Source of the DNA: Vicinamibacteria bacterium
GTDB taxonomy: Bacteria; Acidobacteriota; Vicinamibacteria; Fen-336
Direction: 5' to 3'
Length of the DNA stretch: 43,063 nucleotides
Assembly: GCA_025923995.1 (NCBI GenBank)
Contig: JAICEW010000011.1
Span: 1 to 43,063, forward strand
Shown one piece after another: positions 29,901-36,377 of this stretch. The notes beneath the pieces were generated by a model. That model made no database searches. It saw only the letters and a program-made list of their open reading frames with translations, and was not told the origin of the DNA. The position numbers were made by a program, and so were the translations under genes. Every line of letters begins with the position of its first letter. Within the stretch, counting starts at the first letter, position 1.

Positions 29901-30256
29901 GCCAGTACGTCGGGTCCGAGCCGTACGACAAGTGGGTCAAGCCGTCGATCGTGCTGGTGGGCGAGTCGAACTACTCGGACGCCCACCTCTTCCCGCTGGC
30001 CTACAAGCTCAAGGAGCTGGGCAAGACCCTCGGCATGCCGGTGCCGGGCACGGGGACCTTCGTCTGGTGGGAGAAGCAGATCGATCCCACGCTCGTCTTC
30101 GGCATCCCCATGGGTGGCTGGCGCATGCCGGACGGCCGCTTCGGCGAGAACAACCAGATGGAGCCCGACATCAAGGTCCGCAACGAGCCCGACGTCATGT
30201 CGGCAGGCCGGGATCAGCAGATCGAGGCGGCGGTAAAGGAGCTGCTGAAGCCCTAG
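26987..30256 (+). CDS. Tricorn protease homologue (S41 family), exported
   Basis: This 1089-residue protein has a signal peptide (about 1-26, ending PPALAAD). Residues 30-330 form a beta propeller of PD40/WD40-like blades (LSPDGETILFSYQGDVYAVP, WSRDGRSIAFASDRYGNFDVFV). A second propeller spans about 335-690 and is interrupted by a Lys/Glu run (about 567-605). The tricorn C1 domain follows with Ser779-His780 in MNASHTGAY. A PDZ domain lies at about 795-880 (VAGGPVDKAASKVKAGHVIEKIDG). The S41 catalytic core ends with nucleophile Ser997 in ESNYSDAH and ENNQMEPDIKV. All three expected catalytic parts are present. The enzyme trims peptides, here outside the cytoplasm. GGAGG precedes the start. The 3' end overlaps the symporter gene on the other strand by 62 nt. 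Confidence 0.93.
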   Translation: MATFSRLITLALWATAVVRPAPPALAADSPLWLRYAALSPDGETILFSYQGDVYAVPAAGGTATPRTLGESYEFAPVWSRDGRSIAFASDRYGNFDVFVMPAAGGDATRLTFHSANEIPSGFTAGDQAVLFSGYRQALATDAQFPVGLMTQLYSVPVTGGRVSQVLPTPALEATFDAAGGRLLYHDVKGYESDWRKHHTSSVTRDVWVYDVASAKYRQLTQFAGEDRDPVWGADGNDFYYLSEQGGSFNVYKGSLAGTSQPVALTHFTRNPVRFLSRSATGRLCFTYDAEIYTLEPGAGSEPKKVAIRIAADGRSTRDRIVPVNEGMTEATLAPNGKEFAFVFRGEVFVSSLDGGLTKRITNTPWQERSVRFSPDGRSLVYAAEVDNSWNVYTAAIAREEEPYFFASTVLKRDTVIATGAEEFQPAFSPDGKEVAYLENRVVLKVVNLASKQTRTILTADRNYSYADGDQYYQWSPDGKWFLVQFGLPERIFTPEVGLVSADGKGELRNLTHSGYDNYQPKWVQDGKWMIWGSNREGTRQQGGSVVSGDVYAMFFSKAAFDRYNLTKEEFALVKEKEDKEKEKKEGKEEKKDKDKEETSETKKPVKDIVIDWDGLDERKSRLTIHTSSVGDWVLSKDGEKLYYLTSFDKGNDLWVTELRTRETKLFAKLGAKNASMEMAEDGKFLFVLADGKATKVVTEDAKVEPLKASGEMLLQGARERGYVFEHVWRQFKQKFLFVDLQGVDWDGYRATYARFLPFINNNYDFAEMLSEMLGEMNASHTGAYFRDDRADADKTASLGLLYDFKPVGDGVRVAEVVAGGPVDKAASKVKAGHVIEKIDGVPVTADMDFYQLLNRRAGQPTLLSLYDPVARTRWDERVKPVPPEGERELLYRRWVKRRREEVDKLSGGKIGYVHVRSMDDASMRTVFEEALGRNIAKQALIVDTRFNGGGNIHEQLSDFLSGKKYFDIVPHGQYVGSEPYDKWVKPSIVLVGESNYSDAHLFPLAYKLKELGKTLGMPVPGTGTFVWWEKQIDPTLVFGIPMGGWRMPDGRFGENNQMEPDIKVRNEPDVMSAGRDQQIEAAVKELLKP

Positions 30257-31514
30257 CGCCCTGGTCGCGGTCCAGCAGGATCGCGACCAGCATGTCGCTC
30301 ATGACGTTCACGGCCGAGCGCGCGCGGCCGATGATCCAGTCGACCGGCAGCACCAGCGGAATGGCCGCCACCACCACCGCTTCCGGCAGTCCCACCGAGC
30401 CCAGGACCAGCGGCAGTACGATGAGGCCCGCCTCCGGAATGCCCGCGATGCCGATGCCGGCCATGAGCGACGCCAGCACCACCACCGCCTGCTGGCCCAG
30501 CGAGAGGTCGAACCCGCAGGCCTGCGCGATGAACAGCGCGGCCATCGCGTCGTAGAGCGTGATGCCGTCGTTGTTGAGGTTGGTCCCCACGCAGGCCGAC
30601 AGCCGGGCCGACTCCTCCGAGACGCCCATCTTCTGCGTCAGGCAGCGCAGCGTCACCGGCACCGTGGCCAGGCTGCTGTTGGTCGACAGGCCCATGAGGA
30701 TCGCGTCCGCGCCCCTCCCCACGTAGACCGCGGGCGGCTTGCGCCCCGCCAGCCAGGCCATGAGCGGGTAGTACACGAGCGCGTGCAGCGCCAGGCCGAG
30801 GAGGATGGCGCCCAGGAAGACGCCGAGCGCGGCGAACGCCTCCAGGCCCGCGCGGCCCACCACCTGCGCCACCACGCCGAACACGGCGAAGGGGATGGTC
30901 TGGACGATCCATCCCAGCATGACCACCAGCACGTCGTACGCGCCGGCCACGAAGCGCTCGACCGCGCCCAGCCCGGAGTCCTCGGGCCCGCCGTTCCGCC
31001 GCGCGCGTCGCAGCGCCGCGCCCACGAACAGGCTGAGCAGCACCACGCTCACCACGCTGTTCTTCGAGAACGGGTCCACCAGGCTCACCGGGACGTAACC
31101 GTCGACGTTCCTGAGCGGGTCGAGCGTGGCGCCGGGCGCGGCCGGCGCCCCTTCCGCGCTCGTGTGGCCCATGAGCTCCGTGAACTGCCCGCGCCAGGAC
31201 TCGCCCGGCCGCCACAGGTTCATGATCGTGAGCCCGATCGCCATGGCCACCGTCACGTTCATGAGGCAGATCAGGACCATGCGCAGCCCGCGCCGGGCCG
31301 AGATGTGCGTGCGCACGAACGCGTCCACGATCGCGAAGAAGATGAGCGGCACCGCCAGCGCCTTGAGCAGGCGGATCACCAGCAGCCCCAGCTCGCCCAG
31401 GTGCCGGTTGGTGAGGTGGAGGACGATGGGCCGCTCGCCGAACGCGACCCCCAGCAGCGCGCCCAGCGCGACGCCGATCAGGATGCGGACGTAGAGGGGG
31501 AAGGAACGCCGCAT
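30195..31514 (-). CDS. Dicarboxylate/amino acid:cation symporter (DAACS/SLC1 family)
   Basis: This 439-residue membrane transporter opens with RRSFPLYVRILIGVALGALLG. It has the hairpin region STNSSLATVPVT (the serine-rich HP1 tip), the TM7-type motif NNDGITLYDAMAALFIAQ (NMDGT in most relatives; the changed MDG-type motif may alter specificity), and HP2 GIGIAGIPEAGLIVLPLVLG. It would import glutamate, aspartate or C4-dicarboxylates with Na+ or H+. A periplasmic loop (about 105-155) with PGESWRGQFTELMGH is longer than in DctA. ATG 31514 is chosen because it aligns with the family start. Its stop lies within the tail of the convergent tricorn gene. The TIGR02265-like gene ends 16 nt upstream on the same strand, so the two are probably co-transcribed. 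Confidence 0.92.
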   Translation of the reverse strand: MRRSFPLYVRILIGVALGALLGVAFGERPIVLHLTNRHLGELGLLVIRLLKALAVPLIFFAIVDAFVRTHISARRGLRMVLICLMNVTVAMAIGLTIMNLWRPGESWRGQFTELMGHTSAEGAPAAPGATLDPLRNVDGYVPVSLVDPFSKNSVVSVVLLSLFVGAALRRARRNGGPEDSGLGAVERFVAGAYDVLVVMLGWIVQTIPFAVFGVVAQVVGRAGLEAFAALGVFLGAILLGLALHALVYYPLMAWLAGRKPPAVYVGRGADAILMGLSTNSSLATVPVTLRCLTQKMGVSEESARLSACVGTNLNNDGITLYDAMAALFIAQACGFDLSLGQQAVVVLASLMAGIGIAGIPEAGLIVLPLVLGSVGLPEAVVVAAIPLVLPVDWIIGRARSAVNVMSDMLVAILLDRDQGARASAAPLPPPRSADPGLPT

Positions 31515-31530
31515 CCCGTTCAGCGAGGGA

Positions 31531-32094
31531 CTAGTCCCACTCGCAAAGGTATTCGCAGTGCGCGTCGCCGCGGGCGCGGCACAGGGGATCGCTGACGCGC
31601 GCGCGCAGGCCGCCACAGACCTCGATGGCGGCCTGGTGCCAGCCCATGTTGCTGAGGCACTCGGCTCGCGACGTGCTCAGGCAGCCGAAGGTACGCAGGA
31701 CGGCGCTCTTGTCGCCCAGCCGCTCGTACTCGCGGTGGCCGGTGTCGTAGTACGCCTCGTGGATGGTGGCCGCGTGCTGGAGCAGTCCATGCGGGTCGTG
31801 CGCGTCCACGAAGGCGCGGTGGGTGGTGGCCAGGTTGTCGCGGGCGGACTGCTCGCCCAGCAGCCGGAAGATCTTCTCGCCGATGCCCATGTGCGCCGCG
31901 ATCGCGTCGTCCAGCCGCTCCTGGATCTCGAACGGGTACCACGAGCCCGGCAGGATGCGCGAGAGCTGTCGCTGGTCCTCCGCGGGCAGACGGGCCACGA
32001 CGCTCTGCGCGGCGGCTTCACCCATGTTGTCCCTGACGTACGCCATGCGGGAGCGCAGCACGACTCCCTTGATCGATCCGCGATGGCCCGCCAT
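31531..32094 (-). CDS. TIGR02265-like (DUF2378/V4R-like) protein of unknown function
   Basis: This 187-residue soluble protein begins SIKGVVLRSRMAYVRDNMGE, then RILPGSWYPFEIQERLDDAI, GIGEKIFRLLGEQSARDNL and YYDTGHREYERLGDKSAVLR. It closes with SDPLCRARGDAHCEYLCEWD. This layout fits the Myxococcus-type TIGR02265/DUF2378 group, related to heme-NO-binding and 4-vinyl-reductase (V4R) folds; the assignment is from pattern memory. Six cysteines (138, 146, 160, 172, 180, 184), three of them in the last 16 residues, could bind metal or form a redox site. The family in Myxococcus is highly paralogous and its role unknown. It lies directly upstream of the DAACS symporter with a 16-nt gap. Confidence 0.7.
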   Translation of the reverse strand: MAGHRGSIKGVVLRSRMAYVRDNMGEAAAQSVVARLPAEDQRQLSRILPGSWYPFEIQERLDDAIAAHMGIGEKIFRLLGEQSARDNLATTHRAFVDAHDPHGLLQHAATIHEAYYDTGHREYERLGDKSAVLRTFGCLSTSRAECLSNMGWHQAAIEVCGGLRARVSDPLCRARGDAHCEYLCEWD

Positions 32095-32107
32095 GCCCCT
32101 CCAGGCC

Positions 32108-32129
32108 GTCGGACGCGAGGGCGTCCGGC
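32108..32129. other. Intergenic hairpin between the M14 and TIGR02265-like genes
   Basis: CGGACGC-GAGG-GCGTCCG forms a perfect 7-bp stem with a 4-nt loop, extendable by a G-T pair and one further pair. It lies in the 68-nt gap after the M14 stop. No U-run follows on either strand, so it is not a standard intrinsic terminator; it may be an RNA-processing or attenuating hairpin, or chance. Confidence 0.35.
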
Positions 32130-32162
32130 TCGCACGCCGCCCGAAGGCTAGCACGAAGCGCT

Positions 32163-34715
32163 TTAGTCGCCCGCCGCGGTCGCGGCCGAGAGGTACAGCG
32201 CGTTGAGCAGCGGCACGTAGGTGGCCCAGCTCTGGGCGCGGTACTGCGGGCGGAAGCCGAACAGCACCACCTTGCCCCTGCCCAGCGAGACCTCGACCAG
32301 GGCCGCCTTGCCGTGGAGCCTCTCGCCGCCCAGCAGCCAGCCCGACAGCAGCGGGTCGCCGTGGGGGTAGCGCAGCACCACGCGCCCCGACTTCACGTCG
32401 AAGGCGGGGCTCGACTCGAACCAGATGGGCGTCGTGGCCGGCAGCCCGTGACCCAGGGCGCTGCCTCCCTCCACGCGCGTCTCCAGGATGGCGCCCGGGG
32501 AATAGAACTCGCCGGCGTCCCGCTCGGCCTCGTCGTCCTCGCCGCCGCCCGGCCCCGCCTCGGCCAGCGCGTCCTTCACCAGCAGGCCCAGCTCCGAGAT
32601 GACGAGCGCGGTCGCGGAGTCGAGCGCGACCAGCGTGCCGCCCTCCTGCACGAACGTCTTGAGCTGACGCATGCCCTCGACGCCGAGCCCGCCCACGAAT
32701 TCGGGCGGCAGCGTGCCCTGGGCGTGGCCCTCCTTCATCGCCTGGGCACCCTGGTCGGGCAGCACGATCGCGTCGAAGCTGGTCCGCAGGTCGCCGGCGC
32801 GGATGTCCGCATCGCGCAGCGTCATGTACTCGACGTCGGCCTGCTGCTCGAACACGAAGCGCGTCCAGCCCTCGTCCATCGACGGCACCCACGACTGGTA
32901 GAGACCGACGCGCGGCCGGTGGAGCACGAACGCGGGCGGGCTGGCGTCCACCGCCTCCGCCGACACGCCCAGCTCCTGCGCGAGGCGCTCCAGCGTCGGC
33001 CGTGCCGACCCCGGCGCCAGCAGCGTGCCGGCCTCGTAGCGGCGCCCGTCGTCGGTGAACGCGTCGCGCGACCAGCGCACGGGCACGCCCGCCTTGAGCA
33101 GGCGGGCGGTCGCGCGCAGCCCGGCGGTCTGGTGGTCGAAGGCGAGCGCCCGACCGCGCCCGGCGATGCGGCCGGGCGTCACCGCGGCATCGGTCACCGG
33201 CTCGGTCGCGGCCTCGAACGGCTGCGCGATGGGGACCGCCTCGACGCCCAGCAGCAGGGGCAGCGTGTGGGCGGTCACGTCGTAGGGCCGCTGCGGCTCC
33301 GCGCCGGGCACGGGCCGGATGTCGGGGTACTCCTGCCGCTCCAGCAGGGCCTTGGCGAAGGCGCTGCAGGGCTGGGCCATCGCCACGACGTACGAGCCGG
33401 CCGGGAAGCTGCGGCCGTCGGCCGTGAAGGCCTCGGCCGCGCGGCCGATCTCGACGCCGCCGGTGAGCAGGACCCGGCGCAGCTCGGCCGCGGCCAGGGG
33501 GTCCTGATGGCCCGGCGGCAGCACGAACGCGAACGGGTCCTTGCGGGCGGAGGCGCGGCGGTTGACCTCCAGGAACGTGGACAGCCAGTACGCGCGGTTC
33601 CGCGCGGCGTGGCCCAGGAGCGCGCGCGTGGCCGCGCCCTGGTAGTCCATGATGTCCCGCAGCCGCCAGGCCCCGCCCGGCCATGGCCAGGGGAAGTTCC
33701 ACGACGCCAGCTTGGGGTCGTAGCCGATGCCGCGCTGGAGCGTGTCGAAGGGCACGTCGATCGGCGTGGCCAGCTTGACGGAGGCCGTCTCCGAGAGGAT
33801 GCGCACGCCGCCGTGCGTGTGCGGGTAGGCGCGCGCGGGCGACCAGGCGTCGTAGATCGCGTTCACGACCACGCCCGGCTTGCCCTGGCTGGTGAGCGCG
33901 CCCGCCACGTGGGTGCCCATCGCGGACACGGCCGCGCGCAGCGCGGGATCGACGTTGGGCTCCCAGGGGTCGACGTAGGGCGGCAGGAACATGCGCGCCG
34001 AGCGCGCCCCCATCTGGTGCACGTCGTGCACGATCTGCGGGCGCCAGCGGTCGTAGACGTGCGCGACCGTGAGCTTGCTCTCGATCTGCGTGAACATGTA
34101 CCAGTCGCGGTTGTTGTCGTGCCCGGTGTACTTCTGGTACAGGAATGGCGGGTTCGCGCCCTCGAACAGCGTGCCCAGCGTCCTGCGGTACCACTCCGTC
34201 ACCTTCTGCGTGCCGTCCGGGTTGTGCGACGGCAGCATCACGATCACGGCCTGGTCCAGGATCTCCCTCGTCTCCGCATCGTCCGCGGTCGCGAGCCAGT
34301 CGGCCGTCTCGATCGCCGTCAACGGCCCTGCCACCTCGGTCGAGTGGATGCCGTGGTGCAGCGCCACGATCGTCTTCCCGCGGGCCACGATCGCCCGGGC
34401 CTCGTCCTCCGAGAGCCCGCGCGGGTCGGCCAGCCGCAGGTTGTCGCGGCGGATCTCGTCGAGGCGGGCCAGGTTGGCCTCGGAGGAGATCGTCACCACC
34501 AGGAACGGCAGCCCCTCGGTGGTGGGTCCCACGTCCTCGACCGTCACGCGCGGCGAGGCGGCGTCGAGGGCCTGGAAGTACACGACCATCTGCCGCCAGT
34601 CGGCCAGCGTGCGGTCGGCGCCAGGGACGAACCCGAGGACGCTCTCGGGCGTGGGAACCGCGGCCGCGGCGGAGGTCGCCCAGAGCAGGAGCAGGCACGA
34701 GACGGCGCGCGGCAT
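32163..34715 (-). CDS. Exported M14-family zinc carboxypeptidase-like protein, large form
   Basis: This 850-residue protein has a signal peptide (1-20, LLLLWATSAAAA). The M14 metallopeptidase domain (about 35-345) carries the zinc motif HGIHSTEVAG (His124, Glu127), SHNPDGTQ, GHDNNRDWYMFTQIES and the third-ligand region VHDVHQMGARSARMF (His230 or His233). ILSETASVKLA lies where the catalytic Glu is expected. The C-terminal half (about 420-850) is an extended alpha/beta region with TFVQEGGTLVALDSATALVI and GKVVLFGFRPQYRAQSW, like the GATase-type tail of M14 proteins in Acidobacteria and Bacteroidetes. It probably removes C-terminal residues from peptides in the periplasm or outside. GGAGG precedes ATG 34715. 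With tricorn and the symporters nearby, it suggests peptide scavenging. Confidence 0.88.
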   Translation of the reverse strand: MPRAVSCLLLLWATSAAAAVPTPESVLGFVPGADRTLADWRQMVVYFQALDAASPRVTVEDVGPTTEGLPFLVVTISSEANLARLDEIRRDNLRLADPRGLSEDEARAIVARGKTIVALHHGIHSTEVAGPLTAIETADWLATADDAETREILDQAVIVMLPSHNPDGTQKVTEWYRRTLGTLFEGANPPFLYQKYTGHDNNRDWYMFTQIESKLTVAHVYDRWRPQIVHDVHQMGARSARMFLPPYVDPWEPNVDPALRAAVSAMGTHVAGALTSQGKPGVVVNAIYDAWSPARAYPHTHGGVRILSETASVKLATPIDVPFDTLQRGIGYDPKLASWNFPWPWPGGAWRLRDIMDYQGAATRALLGHAARNRAYWLSTFLEVNRRASARKDPFAFVLPPGHQDPLAAAELRRVLLTGGVEIGRAAEAFTADGRSFPAGSYVVAMAQPCSAFAKALLERQEYPDIRPVPGAEPQRPYDVTAHTLPLLLGVEAVPIAQPFEAATEPVTDAAVTPGRIAGRGRALAFDHQTAGLRATARLLKAGVPVRWSRDAFTDDGRRYEAGTLLAPGSARPTLERLAQELGVSAEAVDASPPAFVLHRPRVGLYQSWVPSMDEGWTRFVFEQQADVEYMTLRDADIRAGDLRTSFDAIVLPDQGAQAMKEGHAQGTLPPEFVGGLGVEGMRQLKTFVQEGGTLVALDSATALVISELGLLVKDALAEAGPGGGEDDEAERDAGEFYSPGAILETRVEGGSALGHGLPATTPIWFESSPAFDVKSGRVVLRYPHGDPLLSGWLLGGERLHGKAALVEVSLGRGKVVLFGFRPQYRAQSWATYVPLLNALYLSAATAAGD

Positions 34716-34805
34716 GGAGGGACCTCCGCCCATCTTTGGAGTTGGCCGCGCCAGCACATCATGAAGCCCGCGCCGGCGCAAGACCGCCGGCCGCGAAAGG
34801 GGCGA

Positions 34806-35384
34806 CTATTGGAGCTTCTGGCAGGGCTCGCAGCGGCCGTCCTTCACGGGCGGCTCCCGGCCGTCGGCGGTCATGCACATCCGCCCGCCGGAGTCCCCGC
34901 AGAAGGCCCGCCCGCCGGTGACGCCGGGCTTGACCGGCGTCGCGGTGAAGGCGAAGGCGCGCAGGCTGCCGGGCGACGCCCTGGCCTTGGCGATGGCGGC
35001 GGCGTCGGCACCGGGGCCCGGATGGAACTTGCGGACGTACCCCAGGCGCGGCTCCAGCCACGGGTAGGTCGGGTCCAGGAAGGGCGCGCCGTCGGCCGCG
35101 AAGCCGGGGATGCAGGACGAGGGGTGGGTGAGGCAGCCGATCTCGCCGAAGAAGGAGCCGTTGGCAGAGGCGTACGTGCGCTGGCCCAGGAGCACGGTGC
35201 TCACGGTGAGGAGCACGTTGCGCTCGCGCTCCTTCATCTTCTCCGGGGTGATCGGGGTTTCGGCGGCCTCGGGCGTGACGGTCGGCGCGGCCGCCGCGGG
35301 TTGCAGCGTGGGCGGCGACTCCTGGACGGGGAAGGCCGCGAGCAGCGCGATCCCGGCCAGGGGTCCCCAGGAGATGATCGACAC
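34806..35384 (-). CDS. Exported pilin-like Cys-rich protein of unknown function
   Basis: This 192-residue protein starts at GTG 35384; a GGAGG lies about 10 nt upstream. Residues 1-22 form a hydrophobic leader, followed by a Pro/Ala-rich linker (23-46). Then KMKERERNVLLTVSTVLLGQRTYASANGSF reads like the long alpha helix and first loop of a pseudopilin. The last part, GGRAFCGDSGGRMCMTADGR, resembles the C-terminal disulfide region of type II or IV pilin-like proteins. Six cysteines (84, 91, 162, 170, 185, 188) suggest three disulfides, CxxC at 185-188 included. A prepilin-peptidase site is not evident, so it is not a standard pilin. The M14 gene starts 90 nt downstream on the same strand. Function unknown. 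Confidence 0.72.
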   Translation of the reverse strand: MSIISWGPLAGIALLAAFPVQESPPTLQPAAAAPTVTPEAAETPITPEKMKERERNVLLTVSTVLLGQRTYASANGSFFGEIGCLTHPSSCIPGFAADGAPFLDPTYPWLEPRLGYVRKFHPGPGADAAAIAKARASPGSLRAFAFTATPVKPGVTGGRAFCGDSGGRMCMTADGREPPVKDGRCEPCQKLQ

Positions 35385-35446
35385 CGCGCCACGTCCTCCG
35401 GAGGGAGCCCCGCTCGGGACGATACCACGCGCGTGCCGTCGAGACG

Positions 35447-36283
35447 CTAGGGACGTGCGTGCGCGAGGTACAACGTCTGGTCCGCGCCGGTGCGATTGCC
35501 CTTCCAGTCCGTGAAGGGGTGGTCGGTGGTCAGCGTGACGGTGCGGCTCACGTCCACGTCCCGGAAGCCCGCGGCCTGCAGCATTCCGGACAGGCAGGCC
35601 CGGTTCGGGCGCCACCAGTTGAGCGTGTCCCGCTCGCTGTTGATGAGCTCCATGGTCGGCGTCTCGGACTCGTCTCCGGCCGTCACGAGCGCGTTCGTGA
35701 CCAGCAGGCCGCGACACACCGAGCGCGCGGCCATGAGGGCGCCGATCGGATCCCGGACGTGCATCAGCAGCGAGCCCATGAACACGAGGTCGAACCGCTG
35801 CCCCCCGAACAGCCGCGGCGAGACGTCGTAGACGCGGGCGTTCAGGAAGCGCGCCTTGAGGCCCAGCAGGTCCTTCATGATCCAGAAGCCGGCGCTCACC
35901 GGGCTGTACCAGACGCGCTTGCCCTCCTCGTCGAATCGGTCGGCGGAATCCTCGGGCAGCTCGCCACGCTCGTAGCGACCCCGGACGTCGAAGTCGACGT
36001 AGCGCCTGGAGTCGACCGTCGTCACCTCCGCGCCCTGCTGCTCGAAGTACGTCGCGAACCACCCCGATCCGGTGCCGATGTCGAGGACCGACATGCCGGC
36101 CATCGGCTCCGGGAAGCCGTAGTCCGCCACGTCGCGGCCGACGTCGTACTCGCCGCGCCGCGCGAAGCCGTTCGTGAAGTAGAAGCTGTGGTACCAGAAG
36201 TCGTGCTCCGCGCACCGGCGCTCGAACTCCTGGGCCGAGCAGGAGCCGGTGAACCGCAGTCGATGCGTCTGGCGGCCTTCCAT
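35447..36283 (-). CDS. SAM-dependent methyltransferase, CmoB/DUF1698-like
   Basis: This 278-residue protein carries the SAM motif GMSVLDIGTGSGWFATYF (63-80), VTTVDSRR and the acidic loop FDLVFMGSLLMHVRDP. The N-terminal HDFWYHSFYFTNGF resembles the WYHS entry of CmoB and other DUF1698 proteins, and NWWRPNRACLSGMLQAAGF matches the C-terminal helix of that group. True CmoB transfers carboxymethyl groups to tRNA uridine-34 and needs CmoA, which is not seen here. It could instead act on a small molecule. TACAAT (36293-36298) ends 9 nt before the ATG and there is no ribosome site, so the mRNA may be leaderless. It is divergent from lhr; the ATGs are 94 bp apart. Confidence 0.85.
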   Translation of the reverse strand: MEGRQTHRLRFTGSCSAQEFERRCAEHDFWYHSFYFTNGFARRGEYDVGRDVADYGFPEPMAGMSVLDIGTGSGWFATYFEQQGAEVTTVDSRRYVDFDVRGRYERGELPEDSADRFDEEGKRVWYSPVSAGFWIMKDLLGLKARFLNARVYDVSPRLFGGQRFDLVFMGSLLMHVRDPIGALMAARSVCRGLLVTNALVTAGDESETPTMELINSERDTLNWWRPNRACLSGMLQAAGFRDVDVSRTVTLTTDHPFTDWKGNRTGADQTLYLAHARP

Positions 36284-36377
36284 GGCTGGCGGATTGTAGC
36301 GGGCTCCCGCCCGGGCCGGCACCGAAGTGGCGGAGGGACGGACGCGCCGGTGCCGGAGGTCGCGATAGGCTGGAAGC

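Noticed and set aside
31527-31538. 12-bp palindrome GGGACTAGTCCC at the end of the TIGR02265-like gene
   Set aside because: Chance level for this length. It contains the stop codon and is not placed as a promoter operator or terminator.
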